From Chlamydiota bacterium (GTDB taxonomy: Bacteria > Chlamydiota > Chlamydiia > Chlamydiales > JAJFMK01), in NCBI GenBank assembly GCA_021772215.1, contig JAJFMK010000311.1, positions 1-7,786 on the forward strand: DNA of 7,786 nucleotides, written 5' to 3'. A program made the position numbers and the translations under genes. Below, in pieces: positions 1-5,713 of the stretch. Within the stretch, counting starts at the first letter, position 1; each line of letters begins with the position of its first letter. The notes below the pieces were generated by a model, which made no database searches, had not been told where the DNA came from, and saw only the letters and a list, made by a program, of their open reading frames with translations.

Positions 1-2
1 TT

Positions 3-1196
3 ATGGCAGTAATAAATAAAGATATGGGTCCTCATTCTGTTTGGAGTTCTTCACTCGAGCAGAATGGGGACTATCAAAAAGCAGTCACGCTGGAAAAATC
101 GAAATATCACGAAGCGCTAAAGCTTTTTTTAGCTTGCGCAAAGAATTACGTCCAGCAAGCAGAAGAGGCAAGTGATCCAAGGCATCAGGCTATTTTTTAT
201 GGAATGGCACGCCATATCCTCTCAGAGAAAACTCCACACAATGACGAAAGTGTAGAAATTAGAGAGTCTTTTCTCCCAACAGCCGCTCGTGCCTGCTACC
301 AAGTTACATTGCTAGCAGACGACCCCTCTGTAAAAGCCCTCTGGCTCTACAACGCAGCTACATTCCTTACAGCAGATCCTAGAAAGATTTTCTATCACCC
401 AAACACTAAAGAGGTAGAAGATAGGTATCAACAAGCATCAGTTTATTGGGAGCTTTTAGGGGACCTCTATTGCCAAAAGGGAGAAAAAATTGATGAATGG
501 AGAATTCCAAGCCTTACAAATTCCTCAGAAAGACGGCCCCTATATATTGCCGTTAAATGTTATGAGTTTGCCTTTTACGCCATGCAAAATGCTTACTGTG
601 CCCACGTTACTCGGGAAAAAGAGTATGGGTGGAGCGATCTGCTTACGAGAAAAATCACGCTGCTAGATAAAGCAATTGACGTCTTGGGAAATATCGGTCT
701 CAAACTCAAAGATGTCGCCTTTAATGCCGAATTTTATGAGCTGTTAGCTACGATGTATCAAAGGAAGCTAAATGTTTATGAGGTTGCAAAAAGAGAGGAT
801 GTTGACACCCCTTCCTTGGAGAAAAAGATCTATAAATATCGCCTGCAAAGCGCTGAGCTCTTTGAAGAGGCACTGGACGAAAAACCTAGAAGTGATTTCC
901 ATTACTACCACGTAGCTCTTAATCTTTGTGAATCTGCGACCTTTGTTCAAACTTTTGGGGAAGCTTTTCGCTTTTTTAAAAAAGCAGCTGAGTATGCTCA
1001 AAAATTTCGTGAAACCCAAAACTGTCCAGACCCTAGGCCTTATGGAGGTGAAAGCAATAAAGTTCGTTACGCTGGCAATGTAATTACCTGGTATTTCCAA
1101 GCACTAAAAGAGTCAAAAAGCAGGGAAGATACAGGAGAAAACCCTTGGTACAAGTGGCAATGGTCTGACGGTAGCTCGGACAAAAAAGTTTTATAA
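3..1196 (+). CDS. Hypothetical helical-repeat (TPR-like) protein
   Basis: I do not recognise this 397-residue protein. It is almost wholly alpha-helical by composition. Amphipathic stretches near residues 35-75, 95-120, 140-160, 180-205, 215-270 and 280-345 carry TPR/solenoid-like spacing of A, Y, L and F (for example EALKLFLACA, YRLQSAELFEEAL, AFRFFKKAAEYAQ). This suggests a protein-binding scaffold, but no canonical TPR consensus is continuous. There is no signal peptide or membrane segment, so it is probably cytosolic or delivered by a non-Sec route. The C-terminus is polar and aromatic (WYKWQW) with a charged end. The ATG lies 2 nt from the window edge, so the ribosome binding site is not visible and the true start could lie upstream. 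It ends in TAA, followed by a 91-nt gap to the DoxX gene. That a protein is encoded is fairly secure (long open frame); any function is unknown. Confidence 0.75.
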   Translation: MAVINKDMGPHSVWSSSLEQNGDYQKAVTLEKSKYHEALKLFLACAKNYVQQAEEASDPRHQAIFYGMARHILSEKTPHNDESVEIRESFLPTAARACYQVTLLADDPSVKALWLYNAATFLTADPRKIFYHPNTKEVEDRYQQASVYWELLGDLYCQKGEKIDEWRIPSLTNSSERRPLYIAVKCYEFAFYAMQNAYCAHVTREKEYGWSDLLTRKITLLDKAIDVLGNIGLKLKDVAFNAEFYELLATMYQRKLNVYEVAKREDVDTPSLEKKIYKYRLQSAELFEEALDEKPRSDFHYYHVALNLCESATFVQTFGEAFRFFKKAAEYAQKFRETQNCPDPRPYGGESNKVRYAGNVITWYFQALKESKSREDTGENPWYKWQWSDGSSDKKVL

Positions 1197-1205
1197 CTCT
1201 CAACA

Positions 1206-1255
1206 TTGGCTTCTAACAATTAAATACTTACAAATAATGTGCCAGTAAATGTAAG
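1206..1255 (+). promoter_or_regulatory. Weak candidate promoter with inverted repeat before the DoxX gene
   Basis: In the 91-nt gap after the first gene, TTGGCT (1206-1211) and TACAAA (1229-1234) are separated by 17 nt, a poor but correctly spaced sigma70/66-type pair. A 6-bp inverted repeat, CTTACA (1227-1232) and TGTAAG (1250-1255) with a 17-nt spacer, overlaps the -10 side and could be an operator or simply chance. No T-run follows it, so it does not look like a terminator. It is offered only as a candidate. Confidence 0.25.
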
Positions 1256-1276
1256 ATTTGTTATGGGTTGGGAAAC

Positions 1277-1283
1277 AGGAGGG
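1277..1283 (+). promoter_or_regulatory. Ribosome binding site that fixes the DoxX start
   Basis: AGGAGGG is a near-perfect Shine-Dalgarno sequence sitting 4 nt before the ATG at 1288. The open frame extends back to a TTG at 1258, but that codon has no such signal, so the ATG is preferred. Confidence 0.8.
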
Positions 1284-1287
1284 TACC

Positions 1288-1752
1288 ATGGGACTTCTTA
1301 TAAGCGCCTACGATAAATTAATGTGCTGGACCAACGGAGTGGCGACGCTGCTTCTTTTTTTGATCCGCATCATCTGGGGCTGGCAGTTTACCTGGATAGG
1401 CTGGGGAAAACTAGCTGATGTCTCCCGTACAACAGAGCTATTTAGCAACTTAGGCTTCGCTGATCCGGAGATGATGGTCTATCTTGTCGGCGGTATCGAG
1501 ATGATCTGTGGAGCTTTGGTCCTAGTTGGACTCCTCACTCGCCTCGCCGCTCTTCCACTTGTGATTGTTATGATCGGAGCTTACTCTACAGCACATGTCG
1601 AAGCAGCTATGGCCGTCTTTACCGACTTCCAGGGTTTCACCAATGAAGCACCCTTCCTCTTCCTCTACGCCTCCCTAGTACTCCTCTGCTTTGGCCCAGG
1701 AAAACTCTCGGTTGACTACCTCATCCGCGGCAGAAGCGACGCTAAAGGCTAA
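1288..1752 (+). CDS. DoxX family integral membrane protein
   Basis: A 154-residue inner-membrane protein of the DoxX/DoxD-like family, small four-helix proteins often linked to redox or thiol stress functions. Hydrophobic helices lie at about residues 17-38, 61-80, 85-105 and 122-137. Family-type landmarks are visible: the W-x-G-W-G-K-L segment after helix 1 (about 37-42), GGIEMICGALVLVGLLTR spanning helices 2-3 (68-85), and the C-terminal F-G-P-G-K-L-S-V-D (135-143). The length is normal for the family. The ATG at 1288 is chosen over the upstream TTG because of the strong AGGAGGG. The gene converges on, and overlaps by 4 nt, the oxidoreductase gene on the other strand. A redox partnership between the two is possible but not shown, because convergent genes are not co-transcribed. 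The family call is firm; the substrate or partner is unknown. Confidence 0.88.
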   Translation: MGLLISAYDKLMCWTNGVATLLLFLIRIIWGWQFTWIGWGKLADVSRTTELFSNLGFADPEMMVYLVGGIEMICGALVLVGLLTRLAALPLVIVMIGAYSTAHVEAAMAVFTDFQGFTNEAPFLFLYASLVLLCFGPGKLSVDYLIRGRSDAKG

Positions 1753-2687
1753 ATTTCTAAGACCATCTTGCCGGTAGGATGGCCTGTTTTTACCTCTTCG
1801 ACCACCTCTGCCGCCTCTTTTAAGGGGCGGATATGTATTTGCGGTGGTTGAAGGGCTCCTTCATCAAATAGCCTTGCCAACTGGGTAAGGTCCTCTCCGC
1901 TTGGATAGACAAACAGGTAGGAGGTTTTGATATCTGGAACCTCTGTTTCAGGAACCAATAGGCTTGTGATCTCACCTCCCTTTTTTAATAGAGCAAGGCT
2001 CTTCTGATAATCTTCACCACCTATTGTATCATAGACGAGGTCTATTCCCTCAGAAAAGAGCTCTTTAACACAATCGACATAGGACACCTTTCTATAATCA
2101 ATCATGATGTCGGCGCCCAAGCTCTTTAAGTATGGGTGGTTCTGCTCTGAGGCGGTTGTAATAATGGTCTTTGCCCCTTTCCATCGCGCCAGTTGAATTG
2201 CAAAGGTACCTACAACGCCGGCGCCGGCGTGGATTAAAACTGTCTGTTTTTCTTGGAGGTTAGCTTTTTCAAAGAGCGACTGCCACGCGGTCAGACCGGC
2301 TAGCGGGACAGAGGCAGCTTCCGCTAACGATAGAGATTTTGGCTTCTTTACGACATGTCTTGCATCGAAGGTGACTTTTTCGCAAAAAGTGCCGCGCTTA
2401 ATCTCATCTCGACGAGCATAGGAGTAGACTTCATCTCCAACGCTAAGATTTGATACACCCTCTCCTACTGCGGCAACCGTCCCTGAGAGATCCCAGCCTA
2501 ATACAGCCGGAAGATGGTGAGGAACGCGCTCTTTAAGGTATCCCTCGCGGATCTTCCAATCCACAGGGTTTACCCCGGCATAGGCCACATCGATTAAGAC
2601 CTCTCCCTTTTCAGGCTTCGGCTCTTCTATCTCTTCAAGTTCTAACGCCTCTTTCCCCCCAAATTCTCTTAAGACAACAGCTCGCAT
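1749..2687 (-). CDS. NADP-dependent zinc-free MDR oxidoreductase (quinone oxidoreductase/zeta-crystallin-like)
   Basis: A complete 312-residue medium-chain dehydrogenase/reductase. Such enzymes reduce quinones or enones, or act as enoyl reductases, using NADPH in the cytosol. The N-terminal GroES-like domain (about 1-120) has the hallmarks AGVNPVDWKIREG (37-49) and LGWDLSGTV (63-71). The Rossmann domain has the nucleotide-binding turn HAGAGVVGTFAIQLA (153-167), then GADIMIDYR (191-199) and VYDTIGG (218-224). The C-terminus HPTGKMVLEI is the usual family ending. The cysteine ligands of zinc alcohol dehydrogenases are absent, placing it in the quinone-oxidoreductase branch. The start is supported by AGAGGAG (2694-2700 on this strand), 6 nt before the ATG. 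The gene is divergent from the kinase-like gene with only 31 nt between starts, and overlaps the DoxX stop by 4 nt. The substrate cannot be read from the sequence. Confidence 0.9.
   Translation of the reverse strand: MRAVVLREFGGKEALELEEIEEPKPEKGEVLIDVAYAGVNPVDWKIREGYLKERVPHHLPAVLGWDLSGTVAAVGEGVSNLSVGDEVYSYARRDEIKRGTFCEKVTFDARHVVKKPKSLSLAEAASVPLAGLTAWQSLFEKANLQEKQTVLIHAGAGVVGTFAIQLARWKGAKTIITTASEQNHPYLKSLGADIMIDYRKVSYVDCVKELFSEGIDLVYDTIGGEDYQKSLALLKKGGEITSLLVPETEVPDIKTSYLFVYPSGEDLTQLARLFDEGALQPPQIHIRPLKEAAEVVEEVKTGHPTGKMVLEI
1763..1791 (+). terminator. Candidate intrinsic terminator for the DoxX transcript
   Basis: CCATCTT (1763-1769) pairs with AGGATGG (1776-1782), a 7-bp stem including one T-G wobble, around a 6-nt loop (GCCGGT). 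CCTG then follows, and five T residues at 1787-1791. It sits 11 nt after the DoxX stop and lies inside the 3' end of the convergent oxidoreductase gene, which is plausible for overlapping convergent genes. The 4-nt gap before the T-run and the short stem make it moderate evidence. Confidence 0.4.
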
Positions 2688-2704
2688 TATTCACTCCTCT
2701 TCTT

Positions 2705-2710
2705 TATAAT
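2705..2710 (+). promoter_or_regulatory. Candidate -10 element in the 31-nt divergent gap
   Basis: A perfect TATAAT lies only 8 nt before the ATG at 2719, so a transcript started from it would be leaderless or nearly so. No Shine-Dalgarno sequence precedes that ATG, which agrees with this. No recognisable -35 box lies 16-18 nt upstream, a region inside the divergent gene. Read on the other strand, the same AT block gives TATTAT and TATAAA, which could serve the oxidoreductase gene. Confidence 0.4.
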
Positions 2711-2718
2711 AACTTAGC

Positions 2719-3486
2719 ATGCAAAGGACTTTTTTAGTATGCACTCTGTCGTTTCTCATCCTATTCTCCTTTGGAAGGGTCTGGTTCTATCTCACCGACG
2801 GCTTTAGCTCCTCCGGTTTGGCAGCACCTGTAGAGGGGTTGTCTGTTGTAGAGCTAACTCACGAGGCCAAAGATGCCCTCTCGATGCGCTATAAATATCA
2901 GGGCAAAGGGTGTCAATCCTACGTCTTTGCCAGCTCAGATGGCGCCTATGTTCTTAAATTTTTTAAGAGAAAACATCTTGAGCCGCCTCCTTTAGCAAAC
3001 ATTTTACCTGCAAGTTTAAAAAATAGGTTATATGGAAAGCGAGAGCAGAAGAGAGAGCTTCTTTACGGCGGTTATGAACTCGGATTTATGAGGGCAAAAG
3101 AGAGCTCTGCTCTCGTCTATATCCATTTATCTCCTTCGGGTTTAGATATTCAAACTCTCATCGAAGATAAGTTGGGCCGAGAAGAGAGATTAGATCTTCA
3201 AGCTTACGCCTTCGTTTTGCAAAAGAGAGGCGTGCCTTTTAATGAGTGGGTTAAAGGGCAAGATAATCTGGCGATTCGACAGGCCAAGTTTAAGATTGAA
3301 AACCTTCTTCAAGAGCGTGTCGATCGAGGTCTTTGCGATCTAGACCCCGCTGTTGAACAGAATATTGCGATGATTGGCGATACCCCATTCTTTACCGATT
3401 TGGGACAGTTTGTCTTAGGCGATGAGGATCTACAAAACCGTTTTAGTCTTCTGCGGGAACGCTTTGAGATCCTAGAAAATCATTGA
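2719..3486 (+). CDS. Membrane-anchored protein with protein-kinase-like motifs, function unknown
   Basis: A 255-residue protein with one N-terminal hydrophobic segment (about 4-25), acting as a signal anchor or signal peptide, so the bulk is outside the cytoplasm or membrane-tethered. The rest resembles a minimal or degenerate kinase fold. A glycine-containing strand-turn YQGKGCQSYVFAS (60-72) is followed by a lysine strand YVLKFFK with K80, like the nucleotide-binding lobe. Further on, L-C-D-L-D at 205-209 with N215 and then TDLGQF (D227) resembles the catalytic loop D...N and the DFG region. N215 to D227 is 12 residues, close to the usual 13. A classical HRD is absent. The start is the only ATG that includes the hydrophobic segment; no ribosome binding site is visible. 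The next gene follows after 69 nt. The kinase reading is inference; it could be a chlamydia-specific pseudokinase or an unrelated fold. Confidence 0.7.
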   Translation: MQRTFLVCTLSFLILFSFGRVWFYLTDGFSSSGLAAPVEGLSVVELTHEAKDALSMRYKYQGKGCQSYVFASSDGAYVLKFFKRKHLEPPPLANILPASLKNRLYGKREQKRELLYGGYELGFMRAKESSALVYIHLSPSGLDIQTLIEDKLGREERLDLQAYAFVLQKRGVPFNEWVKGQDNLAIRQAKFKIENLLQERVDRGLCDLDPAVEQNIAMIGDTPFFTDLGQFVLGDEDLQNRFSLLRERFEILENH

Positions 3487-3512
3487 TTGATTATATGTTG
3501 GCTATGTATGAT
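3483..3512 (+). promoter_or_regulatory. Candidate promoter for the exported HD-like gene
   Basis: TTGATT (3483-3488) and TATGAT (3507-3512) are separated by 18 nt; they match 4/6 and 5/6 of the sigma70/66 consensus. The -35 box overlaps the TGA stop of the gene before it. A transcript would start near 3519, giving a leader of about 37 nt that contains GAAGGA (3542-3547), 8 nt before the ATG. Confidence 0.42.
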
Positions 3513-3555
3513 AGATACACTAAGTTAATTAAAAATCTTTTGAAGGATTTGTTTC

Positions 3556-4314
3556 ATGTTTAATAAGATTAATGTTTTTTTAATACTGATACTGTCCATT
3601 CCTTTTGTGTCTATTCATGGGGATAATTTAGAGCTGAACATACAAATTCAGTCTCGTGATCTTATTGACCACATGACTAAAAAATGGTCTAAATACTATC
3701 TTAACACAGAGACTTCAACTGAAATTTTGTTTAGTGCAATCTCTTCTGCGCAAAGCGATGAGAAGTTAACAGAATCAGCCTTTTCACACCGACTGAGGGT
3801 ATGTAACGCTTTATGGGTTGTTGGGTGGATTCGCGATGTTGATGTTTTATCTGCAGCTTTGCTGCAGGATTTTGAAGAGATTGATCACTCCTCTTCAAAA
3901 ATGAATTCAGTTCTTCTTGCAGAGAGATTGGTTACCCTTCGTGAGCTTTCACCAAATCGTCCATCATCATGGAGTCAGAGCATGGAAGATGCTTACCTCC
4001 TTCGCTCAAAAGAAATTTTGGATGAGGTGAATGGAGCGAATGGTTATTTAGAGTATGCTCTTAAATGGGCCATAGATAATAGAGAGTGCGTGGCTGTTTC
4101 TCTTAGCTATGGTCGTAAAGAGGCTCAGTTGACACTTCCAGTTTCTACTACGCTTGATGAGGTTAACGATATATTAATGTTTGCTGGTTGGTATACATAC
4201 AACGATTCTTTTCGCTCGATATTTATTCACAATTGGACAACTTTAAACAAAAGTAGCTGTTTAAAGCATCTTGGAATAATGGAAAACAACGTTATACAAG
4301 TTCGGCTCCTTTAG
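3556..4314 (+). CDS. Exported protein with degenerate alarmone-hydrolase (MESH1/RSH HD-like) domain and beta-grasp tail
   Basis: A 252-residue protein. Residues 1-22 form a clear Sec signal peptide (K4, hydrophobic 7-19, SIHG). Residues about 55-175 read like the HD fold of small alarmone hydrolases (MESH1/HDDC3) and of RelA/SpoT, which cleave (p)ppGpp. FSHRLRVCNALWVVGW (77-91) and VLSAALLQDFEEID (97-110) match the metal-site helices. LLAERLVTLREL (120-131) matches the KLADRLxNLRDL helix, and W139-S-Q-S to YALKW (167-171) matches the C-terminal helices. H78 to Q104/D105 has the same 26/27 spacing as H35 to H61/D62 of human MESH1 (recalled). However, the second His is Gln, the downstream Asp ligand is Glu (E123), the E-D catalytic pair reads E108-I109, and about 40 intervening residues are missing. 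Catalysis is therefore unlikely. Residues about 178-252 have a ubiquitin/TGS beta-grasp pattern. GAAGGA precedes the ATG. The last residues and stop lie inside a repeat. The gene is AT-richer by eye than tyrS. Domain calls are inference from memory. Confidence 0.65.
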   Translation: MFNKINVFLILILSIPFVSIHGDNLELNIQIQSRDLIDHMTKKWSKYYLNTETSTEILFSAISSAQSDEKLTESAFSHRLRVCNALWVVGWIRDVDVLSAALLQDFEEIDHSSSKMNSVLLAERLVTLRELSPNRPSSWSQSMEDAYLLRSKEILDEVNGANGYLEYALKWAIDNRECVAVSLSYGRKEAQLTLPVSTTLDEVNDILMFAGWYTYNDSFRSIFIHNWTTLNKSSCLKHLGIMENNVIQVRLL

Positions 4315-4410
4315 GAGGCACTGAACAGTTCGTGTAGGCCGCTTTCCCGCCCTTTGGCTTCCATTTGACCAATTTTGTAAGCCCCCTACTGTCAACAGTA
4401 TACGAACTTG
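4297..4410. repeat. 8-bp inverted repeat bounding a 114-nt segment
   Basis: CAAGTTCG (4297-4304) and CGAACTTG (4403-4410) are exact inverted copies. The left copy lies within the last codons of the exported-protein gene. Inside, TACTGT (4387-4392) and ACAGTA (4395-4400) form a further short palindrome. No target-site duplication was seen flanking the pair, so it is only a possible mobile-element boundary. Confidence 0.35.
4306..4335 (+). repeat. 30-nt direct repeat, copy 1
   Basis: It begins CTCCTTTAGGAGGCACTGAA and matches copy 2 (4473-4502) at 28 of 30 positions; weaker similarity continues for about 10 nt more. It contains the CTCC-TTTA-GGAG hairpin core, and the TAG stop (4312-4314) of the exported protein is formed inside it. 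Confidence 0.85.
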
Positions 4411-4460
4411 CAAAATCAGCCAACTGAAAGCAAAATCATCGAAAAATCGGCTGTACCCTA

Positions 4461-4496
4461 ATTGATCAATGCCTCCTTTAGGAGGCACTGAACAAT
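4461..4496. repeat. Strong 16-bp imperfect hairpin
   Basis: The left arm (4461-4476) and right arm (4481-4496) pair at 14 of 16 positions around the loop TTTA; the inner GCCTCC/GGAGGC is perfect. Pairing continues patchily outward (GGCTG...ACCC at 4449-4458 against GGGT-AGC at 4503-4509). No T-run follows on either strand, so it is not a canonical terminator, though it lies between two convergent genes. The left arm also contains the perfect palindrome ATTGATCAAT (4461-4470). Confidence 0.75.
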
Positions 4497-4502
4497 TCAT
4501 GT
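4473..4502 (+). repeat. 30-nt direct repeat, copy 2
   Basis: The second copy lies 167 nt after the first and differs at two positions (G to A twice). It overlaps the hairpin at 4461-4496. Together the copies bracket a 137-nt stretch (4336-4472) with no credible gene. The minus-strand open frame across this stretch (79 codons) lacks any recognisable family features and follows the repeats, so it is not called. Confidence 0.85.
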
Positions 4503-4521
4503 GGGTAGCTTTTTAAGTGCT

Positions 4522-4935
4522 TTAGTCTTCTGCGGGAACACTTTGAGTAATGACCTCTTGTGTCGCGTAGATGGGAACGCCGTTAATGAGGGCTAGGGTC
4601 AATGCGTCGCTCGGTCTTGCATCAACTTCGACCATATGTGTGATCGACCCCACCTGCTGTTCGTAGAAGAGTTTGGCGTGATAGATGGTATCTTGCAGAT
4701 CTGTAATGACCACCTGTTTTAGATGGATTCCAAAGCCAGCCAGTGTCGTGTTCACTAAATCATGCGTTAAAGGTCTCTTTCTCTCCTCTTCCATCAGATA
4801 CATCTGCAAAACTTTTCCGACATGCGGCTCTACGTAGATGGCAAACTTCTTCTCCTCATTTCCTACGATGACGACGGTATAGTTCTTTGTCTGCATAATC
4901 TTGCTAAAGGCAAGGGGGACAAGCTCTGCTAACAT
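4522..4935 (-). CDS. DUF151 bifunctional nuclease family protein
   Basis: A 137-residue cytosolic protein of the DUF151/bifunctional nuclease family, whose characterised members have been reported to cleave DNA and RNA; the bacterial role is poorly defined. The domain spans about 20-130. It has the family signatures VGNEEKKFAIYVEP (24-37), RPLTHDLVNTTLAGFG (54-69), VVITDLQDTIYHAKLFY (75-91) and, most telling, VEVDARPSDALTLAL (102-116) followed by PIYATQEV (121-128). Its length fits a single-domain member. The ATG directly follows the rpiA stop (TAG then ATG, no gap). GAGAGGA (4944-4950) at the end of rpiA supplies the ribosome binding site 8 nt upstream, so the two genes are almost certainly co-transcribed and perhaps translationally coupled. 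There is no obvious functional link to ribose-5-phosphate isomerase. The family call is firm. Confidence 0.9.
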   Translation of the reverse strand: MLAELVPLAFSKIMQTKNYTVVIVGNEEKKFAIYVEPHVGKVLQMYLMEEERKRPLTHDLVNTTLAGFGIHLKQVVITDLQDTIYHAKLFYEQQVGSITHMVEVDARPSDALTLALINGVPIYATQEVITQSVPAED

Positions 4936-5628
4936 CTATAATTTCCTCTCCATGGTTTCCACCTCTCCACTCTTCTTAGCTACCAACACCTTGGTGGCCA
5001 AATTGAAAAAGAATCCGCTTTCTAAAACTCCCGGTAGCGCTTGAAGTTTTTGCTCAAGCTCTTTGGGATCACCCAGATCTGCTGGGAGATCGACATCGAT
5101 GATATGGTTTTGATTGTCGGTGACGTAGTTCACGCCGCCTTTCGTCTGGCGGATCTGGCTCTTATAACCTAAAGTCTCAATCTGTCTGATTAGGAGCTGG
5201 TCGACAGAAGGCAACACCTCAAGCGGCAAAGCCCCCCCCCCTAACTTTGGCACCAGCTTGCTCTCATCAACAATGACGACAAACTCATTTGAGACGTGAG
5301 CTATAATTTTCTCTTTCATCAGCGCTCCGCCAAGTCCCTTTACCAGCTGCAGATTAGGGTCAACCTGATCTGCTCCATCGATATCGATATCGACCCTTTC
5401 AAGGCGGTTGATCGAGATGAGAGGGATCTTCTCCTCAATGGCCAGCCGCGCGCTGCTCTTCGACGTAGCTACGCCATGGATACTTAAGCCCTCGCGGCAC
5501 CTTTCTCCAAGAGCTTCAATAAAATATTTTGCTGTACTTCCACTTCCCAAACCCACAATCATCCCCTCTTTCACAAGGTCGACAGCTGCTAAGGCTACCC
5601 TTTTCTTTAACTCATTCTGCTTTTCCAT
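4936..5628 (-). CDS. rpiA: Ribose-5-phosphate isomerase A
   Basis: This enzyme interconverts ribose-5-phosphate and ribulose-5-phosphate in the non-oxidative pentose phosphate pathway (cytosol). From the preferred ATG it has 230 residues, near the family norm. Visible motifs are GLGSGST (26-32), the phosphate-binding turn; IDGADQVD (83-90) with D84 and D87; KGLGGALMKEK (97-107) with K97 and E106; and VDESK (120-124) with K124. These fall at a constant offset of 3 from E. coli D81, D84, K94, E103 and K121, so the active site is intact. The frame extends 6 codons to a TTG at 5646, but the ATG at 5628 matches homologue N-termini (MEKQNELKKR); neither has a good ribosome binding site. A run of ten G on the coding strand (C at 5232-5241) encodes G130-G132, an unusual slippage-prone tract. 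It is the first gene of a pair with the DUF151 gene and divergent from rpsT. Confidence 0.95.
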   Translation of the reverse strand: MEKQNELKKRVALAAVDLVKEGMIVGLGSGSTAKYFIEALGERCREGLSIHGVATSKSSARLAIEEKIPLISINRLERVDIDIDGADQVDPNLQLVKGLGGALMKEKIIAHVSNEFVVIVDESKLVPKLGGGALPLEVLPSVDQLLIRQIETLGYKSQIRQTKGGVNYVTDNQNHIIDVDLPADLGDPKELEQKLQALPGVLESGFFFNLATKVLVAKKSGEVETMERKL

Positions 5629-5658
5629 AGAAGTTATCCATACCAAAAAAAACCTTTA

Positions 5659-5688
5659 TGGACAACTTAACTGTCTATTCTGTATAAT
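5659..5688 (+). promoter_or_regulatory. Promoter of the rpsT-tyrS pair
   Basis: TGGACA (5659-5664, 5/6 of consensus) and a perfect TATAAT (5683-5688) are separated by 18 nt, a good sigma70/66-type promoter. Transcription would begin near 5695, giving a leader of about 20 nt with GAGGTG (5706-5711) before the ATG at 5714. It lies in the 85-nt gap between the divergent rpiA and rpsT starts. Confidence 0.75.
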
Positions 5689-5713
5689 ATTTAGCAAATA
5701 CCAACGAGGTGAT

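Noticed and set aside
768..1100. 110-codon minus-strand open frame
   Set aside because: Antisense to the helical orphan gene, with no ribosome binding site or family features; a shadow frame.
1258..1287. TTG start giving a 10-residue N-terminal extension of the DoxX protein
   Set aside because: The strong AGGAGGG at 1277-1283 points to the ATG at 1288, and the extension adds nothing typical of the family.
4387..4400. TACTGT/ACAGTA palindrome as a phage attachment or operator site
   Set aside because: No integrase, regulator gene or second copy is present in the window; it is kept only as part of the repeat region.
4261..4500. 79-codon minus-strand open frame across the repeat region
   Set aside because: It is made of the repeats and the antisense 3' end of the exported-protein gene, has no clear ribosome binding site or recognisable domain, and is better explained as part of a non-coding repeat.
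5377..5388. Perfect 12-bp palindrome ATCGATATCGAT
   Set aside because: It encodes the conserved alternating D-I-D-I-D before the RpiA active-site motif, so coding explains it.
5296..5713. Plus-strand open frames antisense to rpiA, including a 98-codon N-terminal extension of rpsT
   Set aside because: rpiA motifs on the minus strand are unambiguous, and S20 starts naturally at 5714 behind its own promoter and ribosome binding site.
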